NCBI GenBank assembly: GCA_947044365.1
Contig: OX345637.1
Location: forward strand, 2,461,001 to 2,525,000
Reading direction: 5' to 3'
Length of the DNA: 64,000 nt
From: Petrosia ficiformis
Lineage: Eukaryota > Porifera > Demospongiae > Haplosclerida > Petrosiidae
Positions 24,801 through 37,620 of this stretch are shown here, piece by piece (positions within the stretch are counted from its first letter, which is position 1; each line of letters starts with the position of its first letter). The position numbers and the translations under genes are program-made. The notes under the pieces were generated by a model. The model worked only from the letters and a program-made list of their open reading frames with translations. It had not been told where the DNA came from and made no database searches.

Positions 24801-27800
24801 TTATAGTTTTGATATTTATGATGAATACGAAACATAACATAATCATTAGAACTAATAATTTTATTGTGTGATGTTTATTATGATAGTAATCTAGATCATT
24901 AGCCCTTCCCTAAAAACTGAACCACAAATAAGAGAAGTCTGTCCTTCCGTCATTCAATGTATAGTTTATAGGTACCACAGGCATACAATACTATTATACT
25001 ATATACAGTGAATTTAGTGATACTATATAGTACTGTGCATGTTATGAACTTATTAATACTTCATGGAGTGTGTATATGTGAGACAATACTAAGTCAACCG
25101 TACACTTCCTAGTTATACCTATGATAATCAGTGTTACTATCTTTATCTTTAGGGAAATGGATTACACCAAATGTCACTGGTAGACGACCTCCACCATGCT
25201 ATGAATTTACTCTCTTATCGTTATCCGGAAGTAGAGCACTTCTATATGGAGGAAGAACTCCTGATGCATTATACAGTGATGTAATATACATAGCTACTAT
25301 AACTGGATATGAACTAGTGAGTATAATAATTATAGTTAATATAATACGAAACTGATAATCATGTAGTCATTAATAACTACAACAATAACAATAAAACAAT
25401 CAAGTATAATATTAAGAAAATACTTGTTATATAGTCCTATAATAATCTACTTAGGGGTAATCTCATAACATTATTGTGACAATATGGGGTAGAGGTGTGA
25501 GTGTATGACATCCTGATGATCATTAGTTTAATTAGTGATAAAGACACTTAACTCTTTTCATCATGTGACATTATGGGAGTGGAGAGGAAGGGATCAAAAG
25601 TTGGTGTCACAATGATTTTAATTTTTTTCAATATAGTTTATGTTTTACCCTCAATACTGTACCGCTCGAACTTTTTGTGATGAAATAAACTCATGGTTTT
25701 CGTGATGATCTATGTGATCATGAATGTTTTATTCACGAAAATTTTCATTTGTCTACTTCAGACAAAGTCTCTTTCGTGTGTGTCTCAACTCAAGGAACTT
25801 ACTTTCTTCAATATCTTAAGTCATACACATCATATGTTCATTTATATACAGAAACCCTCATCCCCTATCCATACACTAATAATCACTACACTTGTTATGA
25901 ATTACTGATAAAATGTATAGAAATGACTTATTATGATACAATTCAGTATTCTGTATCAGTTTAATTATCTTAAAGTGACTATTGTTTACGCGTACTAAAT
26001 TTTAGTAATTAAAAAACAATTGCTAAATTAAATACTAACATTAATTTGAATGTAATTAGTAATAGTTATAAAGGATAACATGCATGGGCGGAGCATGTAA
26101 TAACTAACTTTTTTCAACTTTATAACTGTTCTGTTTTATAAAACTAGAGTTTCTAACTTACTTTGCTGGAAAGAAGAGTTTTTAAGAAAGCTATTGATGT
26201 ACAATTTATTCTTTTCTATGAGCAGGAAGTGAGCAACGTGACTGCTTAAACATTTTGTAGTCCAATGGGCAATGCCCACACCCTTACCTACAATATAAGT
26301 CAAAATAAATTTAACGTTTCATTTTGTGGAACAACAGTAGTACGAAACTGATTGTACAGAGAATTTCAGTTGTGTTGACACAATTATTCTGTTCTGTAAC
26401 CACACCCTCTGTCAGCATTTTTATGTATAATATTGGAGGGTGTGGTTATGGAACAGAATAATTGTGCTCTTGTTTACCAGTATATTAACTGTTCCGTACA
26501 CCATTTATACAATCATTTCAATGAATATTTAATTACCGTTTAAATTGAATTTTATTCAAGATTTTGCGTACTACAGAGTGTAGAACGTGCATAGTTCAAA
26601 ATGTACCTGTATAACTTCCACATTTTACACAACACAGACTTTAACTTACATAATTAGACAGAGGAGCTTCTAACAAAGTCGTAGACACCAAATACATCCA
26701 TCATTAGTTGTCGGAAAGCACCAAGATGAGTATTTGAAAGTGCAGTGGTCAGTGTCAACACCCACATGTAGTATGTTTGTCTGTAATCATATAGCTATGA
26801 TTATTGCACTGCTTACAACATATTTAGTGCACTGTGTTGTGTAGAAATTTGGTTGATTGTGTATCCCAAAAATGAAAAAAAAATTTTGGTTCACAGCAAA
26901 ATTGCTAAATTTAATACCAGCCAAATTTGGATATCATGAAAATTGCTAAATTAAGTACATGCAAACAATAGTGACCTTAAGATATGATTAATAATTATAC
27001 TAGTGACTATTGTGTATAATATATTGTATAATTGTTGTACATGTATATTTATAATTGATCATGTTTTGTGAGTGATACATGTTATATGAACTGTTATTAT
27101 ATTTCTATAGAATTGGGAGATAATACACAAACCAGTAGGAGAATATCCAGTGGGGAGGTATGAACATGCATCCACTGTAATTAGTGGCTGTGTTCAAGAG
27201 ATAATGATAACAATAGGAGGACTGGGTAATGGTTTGAATACACTGAATGATTGTTGGGTGATGGATGTTAAGCACAACAAACACCAAAAGGTATTATGCA
27301 TTTGTTATTATGATCACCTGATGATCATGTGACAAACATAACACATTTTTCTGTAGTACTAAATTGATGTATGATTTGTTTGTTTATTTGTTTTGTAATG
27401 TCAACACAATCTTGAGACTGTTGTATAAAGTGTGAGGAGTATACATATATCTACAATCATGTAACAAATTTGTTTGTTGTTTAGCTAATTAGACACAATC
27501 CATATTATAAACAGGATATCACTAATATTTATATATCTGTGTGTCTAAGTTAATAGTCTTAAAGCTTCTGTTTTCAATATCCTGTGACATACATGTGATA
27601 TTCACCTGATATAATGATTTAGAAATACTATAGACATGTGTTGTGATTTTCTTGTAATAATGAAGTCATATATATATACATAACAATGTATTGTAATTCT
27701 ACAGATACACTTACCAGATAATGTAACTAAGAGATATGCCCACTCCTTATCATCACTTGCTATTAGTCCAACAAATGTACTACTTGTTGTGTTTGGAGGA

Positions 27801-30227
27801 AATAGAAGCATTGCTAGTAATCCAATCAGTGACACACATGTTATTGAACTTGGTTAGTATACACATTTCCACACATTCTCATTTGTATAATTATTATTTC
27901 ATATCACTGGATATAGACTATAATGTGTATTAAATGAAAAATTCATGACATTTGTGAATATTAATCATTCCTGATTTTCTAATCTAATGAACATCCTGTA
28001 TAAGTATACTGTTCATTCATTATTTGATGATATATACTGTTTGTTATATAAACATGTTATTATTGGTTACCTGAAGCCATATAGTATAAGTTATGTTTAA
28101 TTAGTATTTTATATAATATGTACTAACTTGTTCAGTGATGTGATATTGTTAATAAGTGTTACCTCTTTTAAATGTAGTACATGTCACATTCTTGTATTGT
28201 TAGTGTATTGTGAATACACATAATTATAATTATGAAGTTGAAATTCTTAAACAGTTGTATTCACAACCTCTCAGTTTAAAACAGATACATGTCATAAATT
28301 AATTACATGTTATAATACAAATCTTGAATATATTACATTATTTATATCCTATTTGACAATATGATATTTAATACATGTAGTGTATACTAATGATGAGTGG
28401 TTAGTGGAACATGTATGGGACATGACACAATTGACCACTAACAATGACGACTACCAGAGAAGACTGAAGGAGATACAGAAAGAGGGACAAGTACTCAACA
28501 TGATAAAAAGAAGTGGACATCTAGCTTTATCATCAGGAGAACAAGAGGAAGAGGTGATACAATTGAGAGAAGAAATTCGTTTCCTAAAAATACAATTAGA
28601 AGCGTCACGCAAAGAGACAACCCAGACAAGAAGAGAAGCCATTAGTCACCAACAAGAAATGAGACGATCTAACACAAGACTACAAGAGGTACAATTCCAG
28701 TTACAAGAGTCACAAGTCCAAACTCAAGAGGTTCAAGTCCAATTACAAGAGACACAAGTGCAGTTACAGGAAACACAAGTCCACTTCCAAGAGACACAAG
28801 CCCAATTACAAGAGACACAAGTCCAAACACAAGTATGAAACTATCAGTAAGAATAATAAGGGCAAAGAGAAACAGCGGAATTGCTGACTTAGTGGAAATG
28901 CCTATATTATGCATTCTAAATAGCATAATACTTATGCAAACCACAGAATACAATAATGTCATGCTTGAGTGAGAACAAAATATAATCCTAACAATAACAG
29001 TACACATAACATACTTTTTATACCATATGAGATTATGCTAACAATTTCCGCCATTTCCACAATTCCATTGTTTCCCTTCTAATAATAAATATTATCACAG
29101 TAGTATTAACATAGTATTGATGTAATTATTTTGGGTATTGTATTATATCCACTTTCCAACAAACACAGTAAAACCATTTGACATTGGAGTTTAATAAAAG
29201 TGTCATAAGTCCCATTTCCACTATGTATACATACATAGACTAGTTTCAGAATTGAAATTTCTACTCTAATTATAATTTATAATTATAAATATTGTGTTGT
29301 GTATATTCTAGCATGTTTAATATGTATTTGCCTAAATCAGTTAGTCTCATTTGTATTAATATAATTATTCTCTTATAGCAAATTAGCCAAGATAAACAAG
29401 AGCTTCAAACAAGAGTTCAGGAACTGCAAGAGGAGAATCGTCATTTTCGTGCAGAATTCGAAAACCCTCATTGGGTAATCCAGAAGGAAGAAGTACAAAT
29501 GACACAGGAGATTCTTGGAACAGGAGGATGGGGTGAAGTGAAGGTTGGTATATTCAGAGGTACCAAGGTAGCTGTAAAATGTCTTTATCAGGTGATTCTA
29601 TCAGAATACAATCTTGGACTCTTCTCTAGAGAAATGAATATTGCCTCTCGTATTCGTCATCCTAACCTCCTTCAATTTATAGGAGCCACTAGAGTTGGTA
29701 ATCCCATGATATTGACAGAGCTCATGCCTACCAGTCTTCGTAAAGAACTGGAGAAGACCCCCCTGACACGGCCTCAGATTCTAAATATTGGTCATGGTGT
29801 AGCATCTGCACTTAACTACCTTCACTTATGGAAACCCCATCCAATCCTTCATCGTGATGTTAGCAGTGCCAATGTCCTCCTAGAACGATCAGGAAGTGGA
29901 CAATGGAAGGGGAAACTGTCTGACTATGGATCTGCCAATCTTCTTCAAGATGTTCGTACAGTAGCTCCTGGTAGTCCTGCATATGCTGCTCCTGAAGCTC
30001 AATTTCCAAATCTTCATTCTCCTAAAATGGATGTTTACAGTTTTGGTATCCTGTTTGCGGAAATGGTTACCCGTCGTCTACCATCTGCTATTGTATTTGA
30101 GAGAAGACAACAAATTCGAAGTATACAGTGGCCTTCCATCAAATCACTCGTAGAACGTTGTACAACTCAAGATCCCCAAACCCGTCCTACGATCGAACAA
30201 GTTCTACAAGACATTAATACATTGTAA
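21801..30227 (+). CDS. Kelch-propeller / coiled-coil / TKL-type kinase, gene A
   Basis: Eight exons join in phase to 785 codons: 21801-21825, 21882-22040, 24315-24695, 25153-25316, 27111-27290, 27705-27852, 28381-28832, 29379-30227. All introns are GT-AG. Residues 1-352 carry kelch-like strands with Gly-Gly motifs near 32, 153, 221, 279 and 334; blade two has RG at 93-94 where copy B has GG. Residues 353-540 form a Gln-rich coiled coil with 7-residue VQLQETQ repeats. The kinase spans about 547-785: G-loop GTGGWGEV (550-557), VAVK Lys570, Glu588, HRD with Asp663, Asn668, DYG in place of DFG (685-687), APE (707-709), DVYSFG and Arg772. All catalytic residues are present. No signal peptide or membrane segment is seen, so it should be cytoplasmic. 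The start is the first ATG, directly after a possible acceptor (cttgtag). Introns hold several dispersed repeats. Ligand and substrate are unknown. Confidence 0.85.
23330..23460. repeat. Inverted-repeat element in intron 2 of kelch-kinase A
   Basis: 'ggcggtatcaggaatacatg' and the inverted 'tgtattcctgatactgccct' flank a short centre. A diverged copy lies at the same place in gene B (56090-56210), so it predates the duplication. Confidence 0.6.
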
Positions 30228-30594
30228 CATTTCGTTCCTTTTTTAAAATTATTTTTTAATGTAATATAGACGATGCATTTGTATAGACTAGTATTTTTCA
30301 GCTGTGTAGCTTTTGTAGCTTTAGTAGTTAGTATTTTGTATAAACAATTTTCATTTTGCTGATATAATTTTTAATTTTTGTTAAGTCAATGGTGTGTTAT
30401 ACAACTTGAGAAACTGTGTTATTTTTGCCTTGTCTAATTGTATTCTCACTGAATATAAGTGTAACCTGTACCTCTATACAACTGGCTCCTATCAGTTACC
30501 AGTGGATATAAATTAAAACAGACTGTATCATAATGGTTTCCTGTGCATATGAAACTGTTATTTCTGTTGTGGAACGTCATTTCAATGCACAAAG

Positions 30595-30715
30595 AATAAT
30601 AAAAACATTTTCAAGAAACATGGATTAAGACGTAGGGACGTCAAAACCCAAAAAGCATGCAAACAAGGTTGGGAGGGACCTAAAATTAAACAAACCACTT
30701 CCATTTAACCCATAC
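30595..30715 (+). repeat. Half copy of the foldback family
   Basis: Matches one arm of the element at 4191-4496 ('gtcaaaacccaaaaagca', 'aaattaaacaaaccacttcc') with small deletions. The other arm is missing. It lies just beyond the shared 3' flank of kelch-kinase A. Confidence 0.75.
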
Positions 30716-32489
30716 ATATAAAGCGAAATACAAAAAGCTGTGCTTATAACCCCCGAGACCAATATTTACTTATAAAGGTTTCAAACATTTTCCAGTATAT
30801 TGACGGGTGAAGGTTCTTGAAGCGGGTGCATCATTTGATATCATTAGCCCTCAGATGTCATAATTAGCCTTTATGATGTAATAAATCAAATTATTAATGT
30901 AATAAGCACTCATAATGTAATAATTAGCCCTCCTAATGTATTAATTTGATATTATTAGCCCTCATGATTGATTTTATTAGCCTTGATGGATATTATTATT
31001 ATCCCTGATGGATATACCTTAGGTGGTGCTATTATAATTTTTGCAATTATACTATAATAAAATATGAAATAATTGTTATTATTATTCACAAGAGCGGTTG
31101 AGATATCAGGAGTTAGTAGTATGAAACACTACACTTCCCAAGATGTTGGGTCACCACCTGAAGTCATGATCAGTGACTAGTGAGATAGACTATTATTGAT
31201 AATTATTAGAGATAATCTCAGTGGTAGTGCAGAGATCTAGAGGAACTGCTGTGTCGGTTCAGGGTACTTGTGCAGTAAGTGAAATAGAGAGTAGACATCA
31301 TCTCTAAGAAATACTACTCGATGAAAGAAAGTTGGTGATTCTAATATTCAGGACAATGATGGATGGGCAGCATGAACTGCATGTACGTAGATATAATATA
31401 GATTTATATAAATTGAAATAGCTTTACACATTTATTCAATTTGATGGTTTTGTGATTGTCTGAATTAGCACCTTATCTCAGTTCTTGATATTATAAAGAC
31501 AGCTAAGCATAATCAGTATGAAGTAGAAACAATTATATTGGTACTACTTTTGATGTAGATCGAGATTGCAGGTTTGACTGCTGTCCGATATACAGTATGT
31601 GAAATGCTGATTATCAATTACTGCGCTTCAACAATCACGAGGGTGTGGCTGGTCATGATTGCATTCAGAAGTCTCGTTCCCATGCAGGATTCACAGTACC
31701 CGGAATGAAACTTTTGGTATTCAGAATATAAACTCTTATTGGTGAGTGGACAACATTTCCAACATCCTTACCTACGATTCTTCTTTTTATAAGTGAGTTC
31801 TTAGGCCTGCTTTCTATTCAAATTAGATATTTCATGAGCTACTGAAGACATTAATTTTTATTCCATTAATGTTTCAATCTCCTCATGTCTCAGTATTCTA
31901 TATATTATTAATATAATAATAGTTTTCTTGCTGTAGGAGCAAGAAAACTATTCATTGTCATTTTATTGTGATTTTCATTTCATGTGTTCAGTTTGTGTTC
32001 ATAAACTATTAAAGAATACAAAGTAATAGATCAATATACTCAGTTCAGTGAATAGTTATCAGGATAACTGTATATCCATTACAAACCTATATACATGAAC
32101 ATGTAGATTAAGATATAGTATATTTTTATTATCAGTACTAATATTGAATCTATTAATAGTAATTAGGACAATAATCATATGCCTCTTCAATCAACTTATA
32201 TACATGTACATGTATGCTTGATAGTTTGATGCATATATGCTTGTTGTTTTTCCCTCAAGGAAGATCAAATTTTCTTTGAAGTTGGTTTTTAATAATGACC
32301 GGTGACAAACACATCATGGAGGTGTATGATACATAATATTCTGTAATTATAATTATACAGGAAACCAAATAGTCCCATTCCAAGTGTCACCAAAAGAAAG
32401 AGGAGTCTAATGAGTTGAGTTAAACTTTTATAGTAATAATTATTGTACCTATGATATCAGTAGTTTAAGTACCTAAATTAATTACATTT
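30716..32489. other. Intergenic stretch after kelch-kinase A
   Basis: Near 30890-31000 short 'attagccctcatgatg' words repeat. The part from about 32040 to 32220 again matches unit 2 (63840-63990), so 30540-32040 looks like an insertion in unit 1 or a deletion in unit 2. No gene is seen. Confidence 0.5.
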
Positions 32490-32494
32490 GTATC

Positions 32495-32950
32495 TGTCCC
32501 GTCCTGTACCATTGTACCATGGTAAACCATGGGACACTATATTACAATCCCATTACGTACCATACAGAGTTCTTACTACAGTATATAAATCCCACTGTTC
32601 CGTCTTGTACCATTGTACCATGGTACACCATGGAACACTATATTACAATCCCGTTACATACCATACAGAGTTCTTACTACAGTATATAAATCCCACTGTT
32701 CCGTCCTGTACCATTGTACCATGGTACACCATGGGATACTCTATTACAATCCCATTACGTACCATACGGAGTTCTTACTACAGTATATAAATCCCACTGT
32801 TCCGTCCTGTACCATTGTACCATGGTACACCATGGGACACTATATTACAATCCCATTACGTACCATACAGAGTTCTTACTACTGTATATAAATCCCTCTG
32901 TCCCGTCCTGTACCATTGTACCATGGTATACCATGTGATTCTCTATTACA
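32495..32950. repeat. 101-bp tandem repeat
   Basis: About four and a half copies of a 101-bp unit containing 'gtaccattgtaccatggtac' and 'gagttcttactacagtatat'. Each unit has an internal palindrome, ccatggtacaccatgg-like. The periodic open frames across it are not genes. Confidence 0.95.
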
Positions 32951-33339
32951 AACAATCCCATTACGGCAGAGCTGTGTGAAATTCAATGCATGATTTATGT
33001 TACAGGTTTGTTTATAAACTTCTAATTTTATGATGAATAAATGAGCATACATATTAATTGTCTTGAACACTAATGAATTAATTAAGATGATCAACTTTTG
33101 TTTTATAAAAAGCCTCCACTCTGTAACTTTTTTCAGTTCCCTTATATTGTGCATGTCACATATGTATATTAGGAAGAACAGAAATGTGTGTTGGTTCATG
33201 TTGCGGGTGATATATGCATATTTAGAGAGCCATGAAAAGACCTGCTCACATACTTCAGTATCAACCTACATAATGTGTGATGAAAGGGCTTAAACAATGA
33301 GTAATTAAAAAAATAAAATGCAAATTACCTTCATTAGAA

Positions 33340-34370
33340 TTGGAAATTTGCCTTACAACATGCATCTGTGTGGCCCTTTACATGTATTTTGTCAACAGCC
33401 ATTTCCACGGATGCCAGTTGTGTCGCACAAGTTGTTAGATTAGCCCTTGCTGGATTTCGAGCAAATCGTTTCAAGTGACAGGCATCATCATAGCAAATAA
33501 TCTCTGTTATTAGCACAGAGGGCCGTTAGGCAAGAATCTTAGTATATAATATTTACTATTCTGCACAAATGCTCTTACCATTTTCCGATGATGCACTTGG
33601 ATGGCAAGTATAGTAGTGATGGAGGCATCCATACACCTGAGTCTTTGACTCAGCGGTGAAGAGCTCAGATATAAAAATTATTATACCACAAGGACGCATT
33701 CCAGCTAATATACCTGATTGGAATGAACTTTTGTATAAGTTTTGTACATGTGTGTTACTGCAGATCTGCATGTATACTCAAAGGTGTGTACCTGCTGTCC
33801 TCATATTCAGTTGAGTGTTTCGGTCTTTCTCAGTTTTGCAACTCAACTTACTCGTTTGACTGTCTTCAAAAGCACTTTATTTCATGATCAGCAGTTTCAG
33901 TATGGATTAATAGGAAACATATTATAGTGGTTATACTTTTATGTCAATGTCCATTAATTAACATCGTACATGTAAATGGTATAATTTTACGATAATTTGT
34001 GTGCATGCAGAATGTATATAGTTTTCATAATTAATTATATTCTAACTTTATATGTGTGTGTGTGTCCATGTATAGAAGTTTAGGTATAGAATTTTAGGTA
34101 TAAAATAAGTTGCACAAACCCATCATTGCTGTCCACTACTGGCCGATCAAGGCGAGTTTTTTTATTTGGAAGTGATTCTACATTACATGACTACACAAAC
34201 AATGAGTAAGCCTCTTGGCCATACTGTTCTGTTTTGTGTTCTACCGCCTTATGTTGTTCACCATTGTGAAATGCTTTTATGAGAGATTCAGGTAAACATG
34301 CAGCAGGTTCCCATGTAACTTTGACATCTTCTTTACCAAGCCAGAGAACCTTTATTTTAAGTACTGTTTG
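33340..34370 (-). pseudogene. KDZ-type transposase relic with chromo-like segment
   Basis: Reading on the minus strand, 34370-34191 encodes a chromodomain-like segment (VLWLGKED, then TWEPAACLPESLIKAF), ends at an in-frame TAG, and continues in frame with RPVVDSNDGFVQ. Further on, an exon ending at 33579 carries SGILAGMRPCGI and ELFTAESKTQVYG. It splices in phase through a 75-bp intron to an exon starting at 33503 with YDDACHLKRFARNP and VDKIHVKGHTDACC. The YD-x-x-C...H...R and VDK-x-H-x-K-GH-x-x-x-C pattern fits the KDZ transposase core. An early stop, a lost base near 33345 and missing middle parts show decay. The family call is from motifs. Confidence 0.6.
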
Positions 34371-34554
34371 CTATTATACATTAATTGTATTGATATTGCT
34401 ATGGACGTAATTGCTTAAAGTGTATGGATAAATTAAAAGAGGCTTCTTATACTTCTACATTATAGACAAATGTTTGACTTCTCTCAGGTTCATTACCCTC
34501 TCCTCAATCCCCCTTTCCACCCCCTAAATAATAGAGGAAGTCCTAACTCTCTGT

Positions 34555-35045
34555 GGACATAGTAGGATTATACTTTACTGTCCTTTGTTGTACTGTGGTA
34601 CAGTGGTACAGGATGGGACTAGGTAGTTTGTATACCAGCACGCTGTGGTACATAGTAGGATTGTACTATACTGTCCTTTGTTGTACTGTGGTACAGTGGT
34701 ATAGGATGGGACTAGGTAGTTTGTATACCAGCACTCTGTGGTACATAGTAGGATTGTACTATACTGTCCTTTGTTGTACTGTGGTACAGTGGTATAGGAT
34801 GGGACAAGGTACATGTAGTTTGTATACCAACGCTCTGTGGTACATAGTAGGATTGTACTATACTGTCCTTTGTTGTACTGTGGTACAGTGGTATAGGATG
34901 GGACAAGGTACATGTAGTTTGTATAGCAACACTCTGTGGTACATAGTAGGATTGTACTATATACTGTCCTTTGTTGTACTGTGGTACAGTGGTATAGGAT
35001 GGGACAAGGTACATGTAGTTCATATAACAACTTGGTTACTAGCAT
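34555..35045. repeat. Tandem repeat of about 90-105 bp
   Basis: Five copies of a unit with 'tgtcctttgttgtactgtgg' and 'gtggtacatagtaggattgt'. Later copies carry a small 'acatgtag' insertion. It resembles the 32.5-kb array in its GTAC-rich palindromic words. Confidence 0.95.
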
Positions 35046-35215
35046 AATTAATAATGGAACAGTTTGGGATTACCCATTCTGTACTGCTAACTAGCATAAT
35101 TAATAATGGAACAGTTTGGGATTACCCATTCTGTACTGCTAACTAGCATAATTAATAATGGAACAGTTTGGGATTACCCATTCTGTACTGCTTGACAGTG
35201 GTACAGTTTGGGATG
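35035..35215. repeat. Tandem repeat of about 58 bp
   Basis: Three nearly identical copies containing 'ataatggaacagtttgggat' and 'tacccattctgtactgct'. Confidence 0.95.
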
Positions 35216-35264
35216 TTTCCAGTACTTGAGGACATTTGTAGGCAATGCTGGACATATGTATAAC

Positions 35265-35560
35265 CATTGTGGCTACTTATTTTCTAAGCCACTATGGCTA
35301 CTTATTTTCTAAGCCACTATGGCTGCTTATTTTCTAAGCCAATATGGCTACTTATTTTCTAAGCCACCATGGCTACTTATTTGCTAAGCCACTATGGCTA
35401 CTTATTTGCTAAGCCACTATGGCCACTTATTTTCTAAGCCACTATGGCTACTTATTTGCTAAGCCACTATGGCCGCTTATTTGCTAAGCCATGGTGGCTG
35501 ATTATTATTTTCTAAACCATAGTGGCTGCTCTAATATTTTCTAAGCCCTTTGTAGCTGAA
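35265..35560. repeat. Tandem repeat of about 25-28 bp
   Basis: About ten copies of 'ccactatggctacttatttt' + 'ctaag'. The end of the array and its right flank (to about 35645) recur in opposite orientation at 39010-39160. Confidence 0.9.
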
Positions 35561-35649
35561 TTTTATAAGCCATTGTTTGTTTGTAGTGTGTGTTTGTTTG
35601 TTGTGTGTGTTTGTCTCCGCCTATTACTAGCATACTAGACACATGTATT

Positions 35650-37033
35650 TTCATGTATATAGTATACATGTAAGGATAGATACATGTATGTATATTTGTA
35701 TTATAATTTTGATACATGTCTGCACACACTTACATGTATAATTGATACATGTAATCACTCGGAAGTTAAGTCCAAGAGGTGGCTAGTTAATGATTTAACA
35801 TAAACAAATTGTACAAACAAAAACACACAGATGGACACACACACAATGTGGTTATCAACTTACCATACCTTTCTGTCTACCTTTCACAATGAGGTTAATA
35901 ATTAAAATAAGTAAATAGTTATGTGCTCTAGTTATTCATTGACTCTTCCCCTTTAGGAGGGTTACTGTAAATGGTTTGGAAAATTGCCTGTCTGTGTGAC
36001 CAAGCTGAACCGGACACTCCTGGACTTCTATACTTGACATGTATACACTCCTCCGAAGTGGCAAGAACGAGCACTCACTAATATTCACTACCATACTATA
36101 AGCTATCGAAAAGGGTAAGAAATCCACTAGGTTTGGCTTCTTTCAATCTTCCTGCATCTAATAAAGAATGAGTTTTACATCACTGGCACTCTTAATGACT
36201 CCTCTTTCCAACAAAGCGAGTTAGAATCTTTGTATGTATACATATACTTGGAATGTTATAAAGCTAACAAGTTTTATGAAACACTCCACTCATAATTGTA
36301 ACATAAATTAATTATAAATCTGCAAATAATATAACATTCAGTTGCTCTATATTATAAACATGTATTATGTACTATTAACTTGGTACTACCCCTGTAAATA
36401 ATTATTATTATATTAAGAACCAATGCAAGCATGTACATGTACAACATATACATCTATATATGATATACATGTACATATATGTATTGATTTTGATACATCT
36501 ATCTCTTAGGTATGTCTAATCATGATCCAGAGGTTTGTGTGCTGGAAATGGGATGATAGCAATAATGAAAGAGGACATATGAATTTTGATCTGAGGAAGT
36601 ATGTACTGTTAGTAATAATAATATTTATATGTTCAGATTATGTATCTATAACTGGATACTATTCCTTTATTATTATATTACAAGTCTATAATGTATAGAT
36701 ATATTGATTTATGGTACATGTACAGGGTTCTTACTGAATTTAGTGGGTGGGGAGAAAGCGTATTCGATTATTATAAAATTACCATTTTCAATCCACTACA
36801 TTAGTTACTATTAGATAATCCCAATCCCACTTCTGCTGTACTTTTGCATAAGTTATACATATACTAATTTAGGAAACTTTAAAAAGTTCCACATTTAATT
36901 AGTAACCTGTTAGTTTGTTAATACTTTGTAAATGTTCACATTGGTAAAGCCCCCATAATTATACATTCATTTATGCCATATACATGTATACTTGTATCCT
37001 CTCCATCGTTTGTCTATTTATCCATTATCTTAG
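35650..37033. other. Intergenic stretch before unit 2
   Basis: A minus-strand open frame at 35936-36127 contains SSIEVQECPVQLGHTDRQF; it is not recognised. An exon-like segment at about 36510-36602, between ctcttag and gtatgt, contains KWDDSNNERGHMNFDLRK, but it does not join in phase to the exon at 37034. Neither is supported as a gene. Confidence 0.3.
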
Positions 37034-37620
37034 ACTAAATTCACTATTGACAATATTATTATGAGTGCAGTACATGATGGTCAGGTGAGATGTCATGTGA
37101 CATCCTTCTTTTATAACTTCCTCTTTCTTTCTCCTTTCCAGACATTACCTTTTCCTCTTCTTCCTCCTCTCTTTTTTCTTCATGCTTCATGTCCTCTAAT
37201 TCTTCCTCTACCTCTTTCTACTCTCTTTTGTAGAGCACTTCTTTTTTCTTTCTCATAATATTTCTTTACCTTACTCACCTTTTCTTCTTCCTCCTTGTTG
37301 TCTGTCTCTTTGTCCTTCTACTACTCCTCTTCCTCAATTATTAATTTTCTGTCTTCTCTATTTCATTTTTGTTTCTCATTCTACATGTTTCAGCAGATGA
37401 TCCTCAGAGTTGTGGAGAAGATGGTGGTATTTTAAAAGTTTTCAGAGAAAATGGGTCACTAAAAAACAAGTTAGTATTTAAATATAAAATTATAAAGAGC
37501 AGACTTTCCCGCAAACCAATTATTCGAAACAAACAGTTCATGTACTCTTCTCTGTCCTCACTAATTAAACTGTTTCTATGGTATTTAAATTCCATAAAAA
37601 CTTTTAAATACAGCATCTAA
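37034..37620 (+). other. Duplicated exon-like fragment, unit 2 copy
   Basis: Counterpart of 1-560 and the left edge of unit 2. The first exon-like piece (37034-37084) has both acceptor (ttatcttag) and donor (gtgag). The second begins at about 37394 behind tttcag. In this copy the frame reading ADDPQSCGEDGGILKVFREN stays open, whereas in unit 1 small indels favour another frame. The product is unknown. Confidence 0.3.

Noticed and set aside
28451..29007. Minus-strand frames opposite the coiled-coil exon
   Set aside because: Antisense shadows of the heptad-encoding exon of kelch-kinase A; the same occurs opposite copy B.
32488..35047. Periodic open frames of 70-160 codons
   Set aside because: They follow the 101-bp and ~95-bp tandem repeats, occur on both strands, and lack coding-like composition.
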